This document shows, one piece after another, positions 10,422-22,177 of a DNA stretch of 64,000 bases; within the stretch, counting starts at the first letter, position 1, and each line of letters starts with the position of its first letter. The notes under the pieces are model-generated. The model saw only the letters and a list, made by a program, of their open reading frames with translations, made no database searches and was not told the DNA's origin. The stretch is taken from assembly GCA_023105745.1 (NCBI GenBank), contig JALGQZ010000007.1, forward strand, positions 51,813,569-51,877,568. Direction: 5' to 3'. Source of the stretch: Austropuccinia psidii. Lineage: Eukaryota > Basidiomycota > Pucciniomycetes > Pucciniales > Sphaerophragmiaceae. A program made the translations under genes and the position numbers.

Positions 10422-13400
10422 CTAAAAAGCTTTGACTCTGTCAACAGTCATCTCAAATACTGTGTCTTTGTCACACAACTTATAAAGTGGTCTTGCTATG
10501 GATGCAAAGTCTTTAATGTGTTGCCTGTAATATCCTGCAAAACCTAAGAATGACTGAATTTCCTTCTTATTCTGAGGCATGGGTTTTAACAATACTGCTG
10601 CAACTTTGTTTTTATCAATTCCAAGGGACAAACCAGATACAACATGTCCTAGTGCCTTAAGTTCTTTAAATCCAAAATGACATTTCTTCAAGTAGATTTT
10701 CATGTTTACTGATTGGATTTTTGTCAAAACTCTTGATAATCTGTACATGTGCTCCTCCCAAGTCTTTGAACAGATAATAATGTCATCAATGTAAATGATT
10801 AACCATCCCTCTGAGAGTTCTTCAGGGAAGATTTCATTCATCATTCTTTGGAAGTGTGAAGGTGCATTTTTGATACCAAAGGGCATCCTTAAGTATTCAT
10901 ACACTCCACAATGAACAATAATTCTCAAGTATTTTCTTGCTCTTGGTGTTACTACATTTTGATGGAATCCTTTAAGGGCATCCATAGTGGTTATATACAC
11001 TGCTTGAGATATTTGAGTAAGGGCAATTTGGATTTTTGGTATTGGGTATCTGTCTGGAACAGTGTAAGTGTTCAGAGCTCTAAAGTCCCCAACCATTCTG
11101 GATTTTCCATTATGCCACGCCACTATTACTGGTGTAGTTATTTCTACTTCCTCATTGTGGCCTACTTTTCTTATTACACCAAGGTCTAGAAGTTCTTTGA
11201 TATGAATTTCTAGAGCTTCTCTTGATTTTGGACTTGCTGGATAAGCAGGTCTTCTTAAAAGTGGTGGATAAGGTCTCTCAATGTTAAGAATGATGTCAAC
11301 TTCATGACCAATAATTGCTCCCAGGGGTTCTTTGTCTGTAGCAAATGCTCCTCTGTGGTCATACAAAAGGGAAGAAAGTTCATTTTCTTGCTTATCAGTC
11401 AGATGAAGGCTTATTTCAGTCTCATTTAACTGTTCAGACTTGAATTTCTCTAACTCTAAGTTGACTGGTGATACTTTGTTTACTGTAATTTGTTCTTTAA
11501 AGGGTAAAAAGGCAAATTTCTGGCGCTTATTGTCTCCAATTGTAAAGTATCTGTCTTTTTTATTATGTAAATCTATCCCATACATGATTAAATAGTCATT
11601 TCCCAATATAAAATGGGTACTAGAGCAATTTTCCATAACAACAAATTCAACTGTGATCCTTAAATTTCCATTTATGTGTGGGAATATGACATTGGTCTCA
11701 AAGATTCCTAATGCTTTCATTGGGTTACTTGCACTGTTGAATGTTATACCATCAATTGGTAACAATTGGTCTTCAAAGTTTGGTACACAAGTCTTAAGAA
11801 AAGATTTTCCAACACAAGAGCAGAAGGCTCCTGGGTCAAGCAAAAGTTTGGTGGGTTTGTTGTCAATCACCACTTCTGTTATACAGGAGTTACCAGCTGT
11901 ATAACCTTTTCCTCTGTTTGGTTTTGTCTTCATAAGTTGTGCATCTTGAACTTTTGATAAATCAACTTGACCATTGCTCAATTGTGGTAAGTGGGAATAA
12001 GATTCCATGATGTCAAAAGTGGCATTGATATTTTCTATATCTTTTGAAGATTCAGAGAATATGGATGACTTATCATCTGAATTGTCTTCAATTATGTCTT
12101 CTTTTTCAACATCTGGTTCTTTTTCAATGTCAATTTCATTGATTTTTCCCCTTTTTGGACATGTATTGGCTAAATGGGTGGTCCTTTGGCAAATATGGCA
12201 TTTTCTGACTGTATCTGCAGATTTATATTTAATATTACTAGAATTTTCTTTGGGGTTTTTGTCCACAGAATCTTTCCAAGGTGTATTAAACCTTGTTTTA
12301 AGATTCACCCTACTAGAACAAATTTTGGTTCTGGTGGTTACTTCTTCCAGTATATTGATAATATCCTCTGCTGAAGATTGTTCAGTAGTCCTGCTTTTGA
12401 CAGCATGCTCTAAGTCACCTCCACATTGTCTCAGAATTTTTCTATGGATCATAAATTCTGACATGTCGGGATATAATGCTGTTAATCTGTCCTTTTGTTG
12501 GCAAAACCATGGTAAAGCTTTGTCTTTATCAGCATTAAATTTGGCAGATTCAAAGGCTGTTTCAACTTTAAACCTCCAAGCATCATTTGCCCATTTGTTG
12601 ATGATTTGGGTTTTCCACCAAGTCCAACTCTGGTGCCCATGTGCTTGTCTTATTTTGATGTACCATCTGTGAGCTGATCTGGTAAACAAGGTGTTAAACC
12701 TGGCTGTTACCAATCTGTCTGGTAATTCAAAATCTTCTTTGATCATGTCAATACCTCTAATGAATTCCATATGGTCATACTCTCCTTCACCACTGAAGTG
12801 AGGCCATTCTTTAAGTTTTGGAACTTCTTTCAAGAGTGCTTGGCCCATTGATGGTTCCAAGTTATGAAAAGAAGTGGATAATTCATTTTTTAATTGTGAA
12901 TTATCAGGATCCAATACTTGTGGATTTGGAATTCTTGTGCCCTCATTTTGATTTAGAGGGGTAGACATTCTTGGTAAGGTGTTCAGTATTTGTTCAATGT
13001 CATTCATTTTACTGTTGCTACACCTTTGGGAATTTCTGTATTCATGTTGGAAGCTTTGTATTAAATTTATTACTTCAATTTTATACATGTCTTCCTTATG
13101 TGTCAGTTCTTGCCATAACTCTGTCTGTCTTGTATTATCAGCAGTGACTTGATTCAATTTCATTGATAATTTTGATATTTCTTCTTGTGAAGCATCAAAA
13201 CACTTTTTCAAGGCAATGGTATATGTCTTTACTTCAGTAAATGAATTTGAAATGTCATCAAGGACTTTCTTGTTATCTGTTTTGATAATATTTATGGCTT
13301 GTTTAATTCTTGTTTCAATCATGTCATCAATATTGAGTTTAGAATATTTATCTGTTAATTCTTTAATAATGGCAGATTGTTCATTTATCTTAATGTTAGA

Positions 13401-14258
13401 AGAATTGTCATTATTAGAATGTTTAATTGTTCTTAAAACTTTTTCAAAACACATAAGTGTTTCATTAATTTGGCACAGACTCAGGTTGTTTGTTTTAATG
13501 TTGTTACAAATGGTGTCATTTTTATCAGAAAGATGTTTTTTCACGTCATTTATAGCATTATACAACTCTGGGATGGAATCAAATATGTCAGAAATCATTT
13601 CTGGAACCTTAATCTGGCTTCCTCCTTCTTCTGTAATTCCATCATGGTTCTGGCCATCTGAAATACATTTTCCATGGCATCCTGCTGAATCTTTGGGATT
13701 CTGTAGCTCTGGCTGTAAGGTTTTGGGGCTGGTGCCTTCCCTTTGCCCTTGTTTGGAGTTTGTGGCTGCTTTTTCACGTTGGAATTGCTGCTGCTGGCCA
13801 CTGGGGCTGCTTTTGGCACTGGTTTGGGTGGTGGAGGGTTGTTTTTCCTCCATTCCAGTGTCAAAAGCATCATGTTTTTCTTCTCCATCAATGGATGCCA
13901 TCCATTGAGCAATTTGCAAGTGTTGGGATGGCCCAAGAATTTTCTTACTGTCAGGTAAGAATTCATGCAATTCTTCCACAGGTCTGCAAGGATCTGGTAC
14001 TCCTTGAATTGGAGTGCATTGTTGTATGCACTGTGGCTGGCTTTGTATATGTCCACAGAGGCTTGTTGTGGCGGTTTCAGCTCTTTTTGAAGGTAAAATG
14101 GTATTATCAGCTTCAGAATGACCCATTTTAGTTGTTTGGAAGTCATCAACTGACCCTTTTCCTTCTGTACCTGATTGGCCTCTGCCATAATCACGTCTAT
14201 TACCTTTTTGGGAGCTGCTTGAGGGGTTGTAGCTGGCTCCTGATCTGGTTGAAGGCAT
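10422..14258 (-). CDS. gag-pol: Element A Gag-Pol, 5' part: Gag, zinc knuckle, protease, RT
   Basis: A 1278-codon open frame. From the second in-frame Met discussed here (13598), the order is: coiled-coil-like N-terminal region, capsid-like domain starting near [19 protein letters not shown] knuckle [14 protein letters not shown] (near 12200), aspartic protease motif [10 protein letters not shown] (Asp near 11837), then reverse transcriptase with the YIDD active site (near 10787). It ends at TAG (10422-10424), where the same frame runs on into RNase H. The conventional start is the ATG at 14258. However, codons 1-220 overlap another, more protein-like frame and look compositionally odd (Q/S/P-rich). 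I think the real start is codon 221 (13598), where an ATGA links it to ORF1. The protease has DPG in place of the usual DTG/DSG. Confidence 0.95.
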   Translation of the reverse strand: MPSTRSGASYNPSSSSQKGNRRDYGRGQSGTEGKGSVDDFQTTKMGHSEADNTILPSKRAETATTSLCGHIQSQPQCIQQCTPIQGVPDPCRPVEELHEFLPDSKKILGPSQHLQIAQWMASIDGEEKHDAFDTGMEEKQPSTTQTSAKSSPSGQQQQFQREKAATNSKQGQREGTSPKTLQPELQNPKDSAGCHGKCISDGQNHDGITEEGGSQIKVPEMISDIFDSIPELYNAINDVKKHLSDKNDTICNNIKTNNLSLCQINETLMCFEKVLRTIKHSNNDNSSNIKINEQSAIIKELTDKYSKLNIDDMIETRIKQAINIIKTDNKKVLDDISNSFTEVKTYTIALKKCFDASQEEISKLSMKLNQVTADNTRQTELWQELTHKEDMYKIEVINLIQSFQHEYRNSQRCSNSKMNDIEQILNTLPRMSTPLNQNEGTRIPNPQVLDPDNSQLKNELSTSFHNLEPSMGQALLKEVPKLKEWPHFSGEGEYDHMEFIRGIDMIKEDFELPDRLVTARFNTLFTRSAHRWYIKIRQAHGHQSWTWWKTQIINKWANDAWRFKVETAFESAKFNADKDKALPWFCQQKDRLTALYPDMSEFMIHRKILRQCGGDLEHAVKSRTTEQSSAEDIINILEEVTTRTKICSSRVNLKTRFNTPWKDSVDKNPKENSSNIKYKSADTVRKCHICQRTTHLANTCPKRGKINEIDIEKEPDVEKEDIIEDNSDDKSSIFSESSKDIENINATFDIMESYSHLPQLSNGQVDLSKVQDAQLMKTKPNRGKGYTAGNSCITEVVIDNKPTKLLLDPGAFCSCVGKSFLKTCVPNFEDQLLPIDGITFNSASNPMKALGIFETNVIFPHINGNLRITVEFVVMENCSSTHFILGNDYLIMYGIDLHNKKDRYFTIGDNKRQKFAFLPFKEQITVNKVSPVNLELEKFKSEQLNETEISLHLTDKQENELSSLLYDHRGAFATDKEPLGAIIGHEVDIILNIERPYPPLLRRPAYPASPKSREALEIHIKELLDLGVIRKVGHNEEVEITTPVIVAWHNGKSRMVGDFRALNTYTVPDRYPIPKIQIALTQISQAVYITTMDALKGFHQNVVTPRARKYLRIIVHCGVYEYLRMPFGIKNAPSHFQRMMNEIFPEELSEGWLIIYIDDIIICSKTWEEHMYRLSRVLTKIQSVNMKIYLKKCHFGFKELKALGHVVSGLSLGIDKNKVAAVLLKPMPQNKKEIQSFLGFAGYYRQHIKDFASIARPLYKLCDKDTVFEMTVDRVKAF

Positions 14259-14584
14259 AATTATGGTTAAAAAAGGCTTAAAATAGTATTTTTACGTCAA
14301 AAACTTACTATTGGCCAAATTCTTAGCCTTCTGAAGAGTATTACTTATGTCCAAGTTAATTAATTCAGAAGATATTGGTTCAGGTTGGTTATTTTGAGTC
14401 ACAATAACAGTACTATTATGATCAGAATTAACAGTACTGGCAGGGATAATGCTGGTTACTGTTGAGGCTGTTTCAATGTTTTCTTGTCTTACCACGTTGT
14501 CAGACACTAAAATTAATGAAAAAGCCAATTAATTAAGTAAAAAAAAGGTTATTTCAAAAAAGAAATAAAAATATAAGCCTCACT
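13595..14584 (-). CDS. Element A ORF1: putative spliced accessory/Gag-like protein overlapping Gag-Pol
   Basis: Proposed exons on the minus strand: ...14584 (A of the start codon), 14506-14309, 14244-13595. Introns are 14583-14507 (GTGAGG...TTTTAG, 77 nt) and 14308-14245 (GTAAGT...ACCAG, 64 nt), the same size class as the host gene's introns. Splicing gives A|TG as start and 849 nt, that is 282 codons plus TGA, with no internal stop. The protein begins MSDNVVRQ, has an S/T-rich N-terminus, a central region including [20 protein letters not shown], a K/P-rich linker ([26 protein letters not shown]) and ends [16 protein letters not shown]. Intron 2 contains the ATG at 14258, so splicing would remove the conventional Gag-Pol start. 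The TGA overlaps an ATG of the Gag-Pol frame (ATGA, 13598-13595). Function unknown. The model is inferred from splice signals and frame; no transcript was seen. Confidence 0.6.
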
Positions 14585-14713
14585 TATAATATGAAAAAAA
14601 TTCTTTTTTATGGGTTTTTTTGAATTATAAGTATTTTTTATATGTTTTTAAATTTTTCAATATAAGAAAAAAGATTTAAAAAGAGTAAAAAAAATATGTC
14701 ACAGGTAAAATAT

Positions 14714-14731
14714 CACGGCTGGGCCCCCAAA
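14714..14731 (-). other. Primer binding site of element A
   Basis: TTTGGGGGCCCAGCCGTG (minus strand) follows directly after the 5' LTR end CACCTTACA. Element B has a related sequence at the same place. The tRNA was not identified. Confidence 0.6.
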
Positions 14732-16569
14732 TGTAAGGTGTGGATATGAAACTTTGATTAAAAATCAAGTACTTTTCCTGTCCTCAAAATTTGTATAAGG
14801 TAAAATTCAGTTAAAAATAGTATGAAATATTATTTTTAAGAGAAAACACGCCAATTTTATTGTTTATAACTTTATTAGTATAAAACAATAATATTATAAA
14901 AATTTATTGTTTTACCAACAATAAAAATTTATCCAAAAAATACTCTACAAGAGATATTTTAAGGCTACAAAAGAAATTTCTTCAAGAGCAATTTCAATTG
15001 GAATTAATTGAGCAAAGAACTGCAAGCAATTAATTAAAGAACAGAGTCTTTAAAAAGAATATTAAAGAGAAAACACGCCCAAAAGTGACCAGAGTGAATT
15101 TGGAAACAAAGTGACAAAGTTAACAGTGATGAAAGATGCTTTAATTCACTTTTGGGGTGGTTCAGGGGTAAAAATGATTATAAGAGTTACAAACAATGAT
15201 TATAATGATTTTTTCACGTGGTTAAAAGGTTTAAAATGATTTAAAAAAGGTGGTTGGAATCTTTTATTGATTGGTTTAACAGTTTTAAACTAATTAATAA
15301 AAGGAAAAGATTCTAACATGAAGAGAAAAGTGGGGCAAAGAAGACATTCTTTTATAGCCATCAATTCTCTTACTCCAAAAGTAAAATTTACTCTTGTCAG
15401 TCGTGAAAAACAGTCTGACAACAGAAAAGCCAATTATGGCATCATTGAACCCTGATTTAGACCAAAAAGGGCTGGTTTAAGCCATTTTTAGCCATTTTTA
15501 GCCATTTTAGACCCTTAAATCAGCCATTACTATAGCAATACCAGGCCTAGAGCCTTCAAAACACGTCAGAATGTGTGTCAGAGTCGTAGAAACCAGTTAA
15601 AACTGTTTTTACTCTGATGGTTTTATCTTAAGGGTAGTTTTACCCTCTTGGCAACAGCTAAAACTACCCCAGTTGGTATCAAAACCTCATCATCAATTGA
15701 GTCCACAGACCCTGTGACTCAATTCCAGGCCAAAAGTGATGAACTTTTGCGTGAATTTTGACATCCCACGCCTGTCAGCAAGGATTTTGGGGGTCTAGCT
15801 CCCCCTTAGAGCTGGAGTTCCTTTTCCCCCCCAAATTTAATCTTTCCAATTTATTTTTCCTTTAATTCCTCATCATGTATTATACTTATAATTTACATAT
15901 GTAATTGAATTCAATTGTACAGTACAATACAGTAATAATTGACACCTCATATGTAAATCAAAGTTCACTTATGTAATACACGCGCACATTTTGACATTTC
16001 AATTGAATTCAATTGAAAATACTTCAATTCCTCATAACTTCTAAACTAAACACAACACCTCAATTTTAACACAAAAATTGATGGTTAACACCACATGTGG
16101 TGTGAATTAAATTAAGGTTTTGAGGATTTTCAACTTTTGTATTGAAAATACTAAAAACTTAATTTAAGCTTATTTAGAGTTGAGTTACAAAAATTTCACT
16201 CAGAGGTGACCCCACCTGATTTTTTATGAGGAATCCAATGGTGAAATAAAATTTATATGTTTATTTATTGGATAAAAAGTTATAATAAATTTTATTTAAC
16301 TTTTTTCCAAATTTATTTATTTTTTCACAATTTTGTTAAAATTTCATTTTTACTTAAATTTTTCAAGTATAAATGTAATTTTATATTTACAAAATTTAAA
16401 GTAATTTTATTTTTAAATTATAATTAATTTTTTATTTTTAATATAATTTTATATTTATATTTTTTATTTTTATTTTAATAATATAAATAAATTTATTTTA
16501 TTCATATTAATATGTTATTTTTTATATTTGTGGTCTTTTGGGTATATGAAATTACCTCTAAGGCTCACA
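14732..16569 (-). repeat. 5' LTR of element A (1838 bp)
   Basis: Partner of 6473-8310, same length, about seven differences noted by eye (for example in the stretches around 15195, 15229, 15250 and 15453). It is followed on the right by the CCATC duplication at 16570-16574. Confidence 0.95.
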
Positions 16570-16574
16570 CCATC
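16570..16574. repeat. Target-site duplication (right) of element A
   Basis: CCATC directly after GGCTCACA; the pair of 6468-6472. Confidence 0.9.
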
Positions 16575-18886
16575 CATTTTGAGCCATTTCCACCACACAT
16601 ATATACCAATGCATCATTCAGTTTCTTCTGCCCCCTTTCCACCCTTTCTTGTGACTAAGGATAGTAGGGTATTGTTAGCCTTATCTTTGAACCTGGTTTT
16701 TTTACTGAATATTGTACTTACTATCCAAAATCAGGCCCTGCATCTACTGTGATCTAGTTTGGCACTCCATAACTGCACATCCATTCAGCATTGAACCATT
16801 CTGATACTGACGTTTCTGTAATATTTACTAAGCCAATTGTATCTGGCCACCCTGAGAAATTATCTCTTTCCACAACTATAAACTTCAATCTTCCTGCTTT
16901 AACATGTACTGAATAAATACCAACTCTTTCAAACAAGTTTGAGGTGAATGAGATGATTATATCCTCTTTTTGTTGATAGTGACTTGTCTTTTAAAAAGCT
17001 TTACAGAATTTGAAACATTTTTTAACCATTTTCTTCATTCCTTCCAACAAAAATGTTTTCTTTAGCTATTCTGTATGTTTCATTTCCCCCTTTGTGTCCC
17101 ATTTCTTCATCTAATAATTTTAATATTCATTGGAAATTTTGGTTTGACACAACTACTTGTGGATTTTGTTTAATTCTTCCTTCAAGCTGTCTTTTCTCCA
17201 ATAATTTGTTTGATAAATTCCTTTGAATTTTTTTCAAGTCCTCCTCTTTACTACTGGAGGACCTTTTTAATTTATCTAGGTATTCCTCCATTCTTTTGGC
17301 AAATTATTCTTTCTTTTGTGGGAGCTTCATTATTGCCAATTTTATCATATTATTATGTTTTACTCCAAACCCTGGGTGTGGCTTTATCCATTCTTCTTTT
17401 TCATAAAAATCATATTTTCCATTTGCTTCATCTTACTGAGGTCTTCTTGATAGTCCATCTGAAATTGTGAATGTCTTCCCAGGAATGTGTACTAAACATA
17501 AAGAGAATAATCGAATAAATGCAACCCATCTGGTCATTGGGAAATTTGGAAAACAAGGTGGCTTTATCATTTCAATTAAGGATTTTGAATCTACTTGTAG
17601 GTGAAAATGTGGTCCCCAGAGAACTGTTTTGAGTTTCTTGAAAATATTGACCACTCCACATAGCTTTAGCTTTGGATGTGAGTACTTTGATTCCAAACTT
17701 GATAATTTTGTTGATTCTTAAAGAGCTAGTATTTCTTTGTCTTCTTTGTCTTCTTGAGTAAGTACTGCTCCTGCAGCTATATAGCTGGAGTCCACTGCTG
17801 ATATGATATTTACTTCTCTCTTTTTATAATTAACTTTTTCAATTTTATTTCTTCCCCTCAATTTTTTTCTTAAATTTTGAAATGATTCATTAAATTTAGC
17901 ATTCCATTCCCATTATTCATCATCTCTTTTTAATCTTCTTGGTGGTTATGCAAGCCAAGAGAAATTTTGAATTAAAATTATAACATATGTGCAAGGTGCC
18001 AAAAAGTCTCTAACTTCATTGATATTAAGGGGCTTTGGCTAGATTTGTATTTTATTGATATTCTGCTTTGAAATTCTACTTCCATTCAAAAAAGCTGCAT
18101 GCCATACTATGTCAAATGCTGGAACAAAGAATGCAAATTTGATACCTGATATGGTAAGTCCTGCCTCTTTAATTCTGAATAATATTCCCCCAATGTGTCT
18201 CCATAATCCCAAATGAATCCTCTTATAACATTATTTTCTTGTAAAGTTTCATTATTATAGGTTGATCATAGAGCTTTTATTCCTCCATCATCAATAAAAA
18301 TTCCTAAATTCTCTTGTATTTATCCTTGAAGTATCCAAGTCATTTTGGCTTGATAAACTGCTACAAAATTTCTTTCTCCTGGTTTTAATCTGTAGAAATG
18401 TATAATTCTCTTCCATCATGTCCTCCCATTATATCACAAAGTCCATAACAAGCTCTTCCTGAAAATATATCTACATATTCTTCAACATGTGGTGGTAATC
18501 TAGCATCTTTAATGGTTACCATATTGAAATCTTGTAGGTCATGGACAATTCTGAGTTTTCCGTTTGAATTTGAAACACAAAATAATGGACTTGCATAGCT
18601 AGAGGTAGACTTCTCATATAAGCCTGTTATAATCCTTTACCTGACCAATCAAACAAACTGGGGTAAAATGGGATTTGGTATTGGTATTGCCTTCTTTTGC
18701 CAAGGCACATGTGGCATCACTGGTATTTTGTAGGGTTTTCCATATGAATGTTTCAATAAACCCCTTTCCTGTGAACTGAATTCAATTTCTTTTTCTATTG
18801 AAACTATGACACTAATGAGAAGACTTCTTTCTTTTTCTGAAAGCCATCCAGGCAGTCCAAAATATATCAATTCAAATCTTTATTGT
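16575..18886 (-). pseudogene. Gypsy C Pol: RT, RNase H and integrase core, decayed
   Basis: Read on the minus strand from right to left. An RT lead-in runs GLLKHSYGKPYKIPVMPHVP (near 18750). The RT follows with NGKLRIVHDLQDFN (near 18560) and an IDD active-site remnant (near 18290). RNase H has SKYSHPKLKLCGVV, then LQVDSKSLIEMI, then GKTFTISDGLSRR (17696-17433). The integrase core has RDNFSGWPDTIGLVN, then SVSEWFNAEW (16936-16754), then a PYYP block (near 16650). The order is that of Ty3/gypsy pol. Many stops and frameshifts are present, so it is inactive. It joins 5950-6472 once element A is removed, and joins 20799-21508 once the solo LTR is removed. Confidence 0.8.
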
Positions 18887-20793
18887 TGTGAGCCTTGAGG
18901 TATATTTTACATACCCAAATAGGCCACAATGATCTTAGAAATAAATTCTGAACTATGAAGAACGCAAAATTAATGCATATATTCAAAATTCATCATTTTT
19001 GGTTTCAGAAAAGATGAACAACTTTTTATTGAGTAAGTAAATCAATGGATTTAAGGCCAGATTTGAATTCTACACAAGACTTCACCTAGGGTAGCTCCAT
19101 AGAGTGAATAAGCTCAACTCAACCCTTTGAGGTGGTAATATGGAAAATACTTCAATACCACATAAAAGATCTGTGAAAATGTTTGTTTTTCTCTGTTTTA
19201 CACCAAAATAATGGGAATGTGAGAAATCCCATGCTACATATACACTACGAATAGTGTTATGCATGCTTTGGGCACTTAATATTGTGGTTTTTTCAACTGC
19301 ACTTTTGGTACACCCATAGTGGATATCTTACTTGTAAGCTTGAATTTCTATTTTTATGTAAAAAATAGGCAAGGGGGACAAAAGATATCAAAGAGAGCCA
19401 GGGTACCCAGCTTCTGAGGCCTCTGAGGTGTGGACAGCTCCAAAGCTTGGATCCATGGCTGATCTTGGCCTAATTAGTAAACCAAAACCTTTTGGGAACT
19501 TGGTTACCATGTTACAACTTCAGTAAATCATAAGAAAATGGCAAATAACCTGCTATTTTGATGTGCCAAGGAGGTAAAGAGCAACTTGGACTCTTGTAAC
19601 CATGTCAATTCTTAATTACTTACCATTGATAAACCGCAAAAGAGTAATCAAACTCCTTTTGGAGTAGTATCCATTGATTTACCTCATTGCAACCAGCCAT
19701 ATACTGCTATTTGCAATTCTACATAGAAAGGAGGTAATAACTTCAAAAATTTATTAAAAATACAATTCTTAATGAATCTTTCTGAAGCTTTCAGGACCAA
19801 TGAAAAAATGTATAATTCATATAAAAACCAGAAATAATTATACTTTTATAAGTAAAATTAAATGTTTTCCTTACAGTCCATTTTCGATGATTCCTTGTGA
19901 AACACAGAATCTTTAAAAATTTACAGAAAATACATTCTGTGATAAAATTTCCAATACCATTGATAACTTTGAGAAATAAATGATAATTTTGGAATCAAAG
20001 AATATTTACAGTTGTTACTCCTTTTATTCTTAACCATAAATGGGTTGGTAGTCACGTAAAAGCCTCAATTAAGTAATTATGATAATCTTATGTGACAACA
20101 GATTATGCAATCAATAATCCAAAAGGTTTTATTGTTTTCTAACTCACTGGTTTTTCAGTTTGCTCCATGGAATGCCTCTTTGAGCGCTCTTAGACTTAAA
20201 AGAGGCCTCCTCTTGCTGTTTTTTCCAAATCATCACATTATTCAATTATACCTCTAGTACCAACACATAAGTATTAGTTAAAGCTTTTCCTAAGTGTTTT
20301 ATTCTTTCAGAGATCAATAAGAAAGACGTGAAATCATATAAATAGACTATATATTGTTGTAATATTGCTATAAATCAATTTTGATCCATTAAATCCACAA
20401 TTCTACGTCAAATCTCTCTACTATTATCTTCTAAAAAGGTTCATTGGATTAATAGTGAGTGGTTTATCTTAATGCTTAAAGTTTTTCTCTAGTAATAGTT
20501 TTCTTCAAGAGTTATCTTTATAATTAGTCTTGTAAAAGATAATTATATATTAAAATAATTTTATTATTTTAATAAAAGATATTTTTGTTATTAAATTCTT
20601 CTTGTAATTGATTCTTGTAGACAATTACTGCTTACTTCTATAATCACTAGTAGTGTATAACATGTAAAAGAAATAATTCTTTCATTATTTAATTGTGGTT
20701 ATAATAATTTTTTATAATTATATTTCATAAGAACAGTCATAGTACTGTTGATTAATAGTAATATTATCAACAGTTTCATAGACACATCTTATA
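18887..20793 (+). repeat. Solo LTR, family D (copy 1)
   Basis: Starts TGTGAGCCTTGAGGTAT and ends TTTCATAGACACATCTTATA. It is flanked on both sides by ATTGT (18882-18886 and 20794-20798), so it is a clean insertion in C's protease-RT linker. The last dinucleotide is TA where sister copies have CA, consistent with one C-to-T change. No internal genes and no second LTR are associated with it. Sister copies are at 21509, 33519 and, reversed, 63444. Confidence 0.8.
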
Positions 20794-20798
20794 ATTGT

Positions 20799-21508
20799 GT
20801 AATCTTTGATCTCACCATAAATTTAGGTGCTTTTGGTGATAGTGGTATCTCATAAGGGTCTCTTGATAATGGTGGACTTTCCAAAAGAGGATTTATCCCT
20901 TGTGGAATAGGCTCATTAGCTGGTTTAACCTTCTTGGGTACTGATGTCTATTTTTCTGCACTATTTTGGTAACCCATTCCTTAATATCACTGAAATGATT
21001 CTGTTTATCTCTTTATTATTATTATAGTTACTTCCAACTAGTCATATGAAAATGAATATGATGTGATTTCTTCTATTTGTTTATAACAATTTAGTAAGTT
21101 TAAAAAAATCACTTCTTTCATCTGTTTTTGTCCATTTAATTGAGTTTTCAGTTTTAGGTCATACAGGACCCTACAACTCAGGTGTGCAGACCTTGTATAT
21201 TACATATACAAAACTCCTACATTCTTATGTCTTACAAGGACAAATAATTGCCTTTCCCATTTCTTTACAACGGAGCAGTGTCATGTAGTTCTGGGGACCT
21301 CTTGGCCTTCAATTTTAATTTATCCAAGGGACATTCTTGTATTTAGGTTGAGAAATTTCTTCTTGCAGTATCAACTTGAGCTTCCTTGTGGTTTAATAAT
21401 TAATAAAACTCTTAGGCTTATAGATATTTATTTCATCTTTTTCAATCATTACCAATTCTTCTTTCATATTTCAATTCCAGATTTCTGTCCTTCTTTCTTC
21501 AATCTTTC
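20799..21508 (-). pseudogene. Gypsy C Pol: linker between protease and RT
   Basis: The minus strand reads VPKKVKPANEPIPQGINPLL and then ESPPLSRDPYEIPLSPKAP (about 20945-20830), a proline-rich spacer that precedes the RT lead-in of this gypsy family. Upstream of that the frame is too decayed to follow. It is separated from the RT fragment only by solo LTR D1, and from the protease by a second LTR insertion. Confidence 0.55.
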
Positions 21509-22177
21509 TGTGAGCCTGTGAGGTATGTATAACATACCCATAAGGCCACAAATAACTTTATACACATTTAAATTTGTCTTCAACAGACTTTTTAATTGAA
21601 TTTAAAATAAAAAATAACAGAAAATAAGTATAACTTTTTTTGGATAAACAAAGTTAGAAATATTATGTCATTTTTGTATTCCACACCAGAAATAACCTAG
21701 GGTACATCCATAAGGTGTTATACCCAAAAACACTTATTTCTTATGTTAATAGAAGATTTAAGAATCTCATAGTACTAATGTAACTTTTTTAACATTTCTT
21801 TAAAATTGTTAAATTTAACCTTAAATAAGATTAAATTTAGAGTTGCATAAGGTTTATGCAAACTTACCAAAATTTTAGTTAAAATTGAGGTGTGGTGTAT
21901 ATTTACTGAATTGGCTAAGGATTTGCCATACAGAATGTAAATCCTGCATGAGCTCAATTTAAAAGGGTTTAAGGCCATAGTATGGCTTTAAATAAGTAAA
22001 AGGGCAAAATCCACACAAAAAGGTGGGACAAAGGAAAAAGACCAAATAGAGCTGGCGTACCCAGCTTTTTGGATCTGCAAGGATTCCATTAAGGTTATCC
22101 ACCTGTATTGGAGGATTTTCAACCTTATTTAAACTTTAAGATTAGACTTTGATCCAACATTAAAGTTTAAACTGGTT
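21509..22177 (+). repeat. D-family LTR, copy 2 (partial or diverged)
   Basis: Begins TGTGAGCCTGTGAGGTATG. It runs in close alignment with 33519-34188, including TATAACATACCCATAAGGCCAC, and both contain the block around GTACCCA near 22055/34065. The similarity stops near 22177. The 22178-22640 stretch holds AT-rich sequence I could not assign, and may be a diverged rest of this LTR. No convincing target-site duplication was found. Confidence 0.6.

Larger units (their letters stand above)
6473..16569 (-). mobile_element. Nearly intact Ty3/gypsy retrotransposon A
   Basis: A 10097-bp element on the minus strand: 1838-bp LTRs at both ends, primer binding site, leader with putative introns, overlapping ORF1, Gag-Pol frame, polypurine tract. 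The two LTRs have the same length and differ at only about seven positions that I noticed, all between 6930 and 7200 and in the matching stretch of the other copy. The insertion is therefore recent compared with everything around it. It lies inside the integrase of element C and is flanked by the 5-bp direct repeat CCATC. The only coding lesion I see is one in-frame TAG in pol. Confidence 0.95.

Noticed and set aside
10407..10424. Programmed readthrough of the TAG in element A
   Set aside because: The stop is inside Pol between RT and RNase H, not at a Gag/Pol border, and no obvious downstream stimulatory structure was seen. A nonsense mutation is simpler.
12007..12672. Long plus-strand open frames opposite the A Gag-Pol (12007-12672, 13216-13908, 8269-8802)
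   Set aside because: They are antisense shadows of the coding strand; no motif and no start context, and the minus-strand frame carries all known domains.
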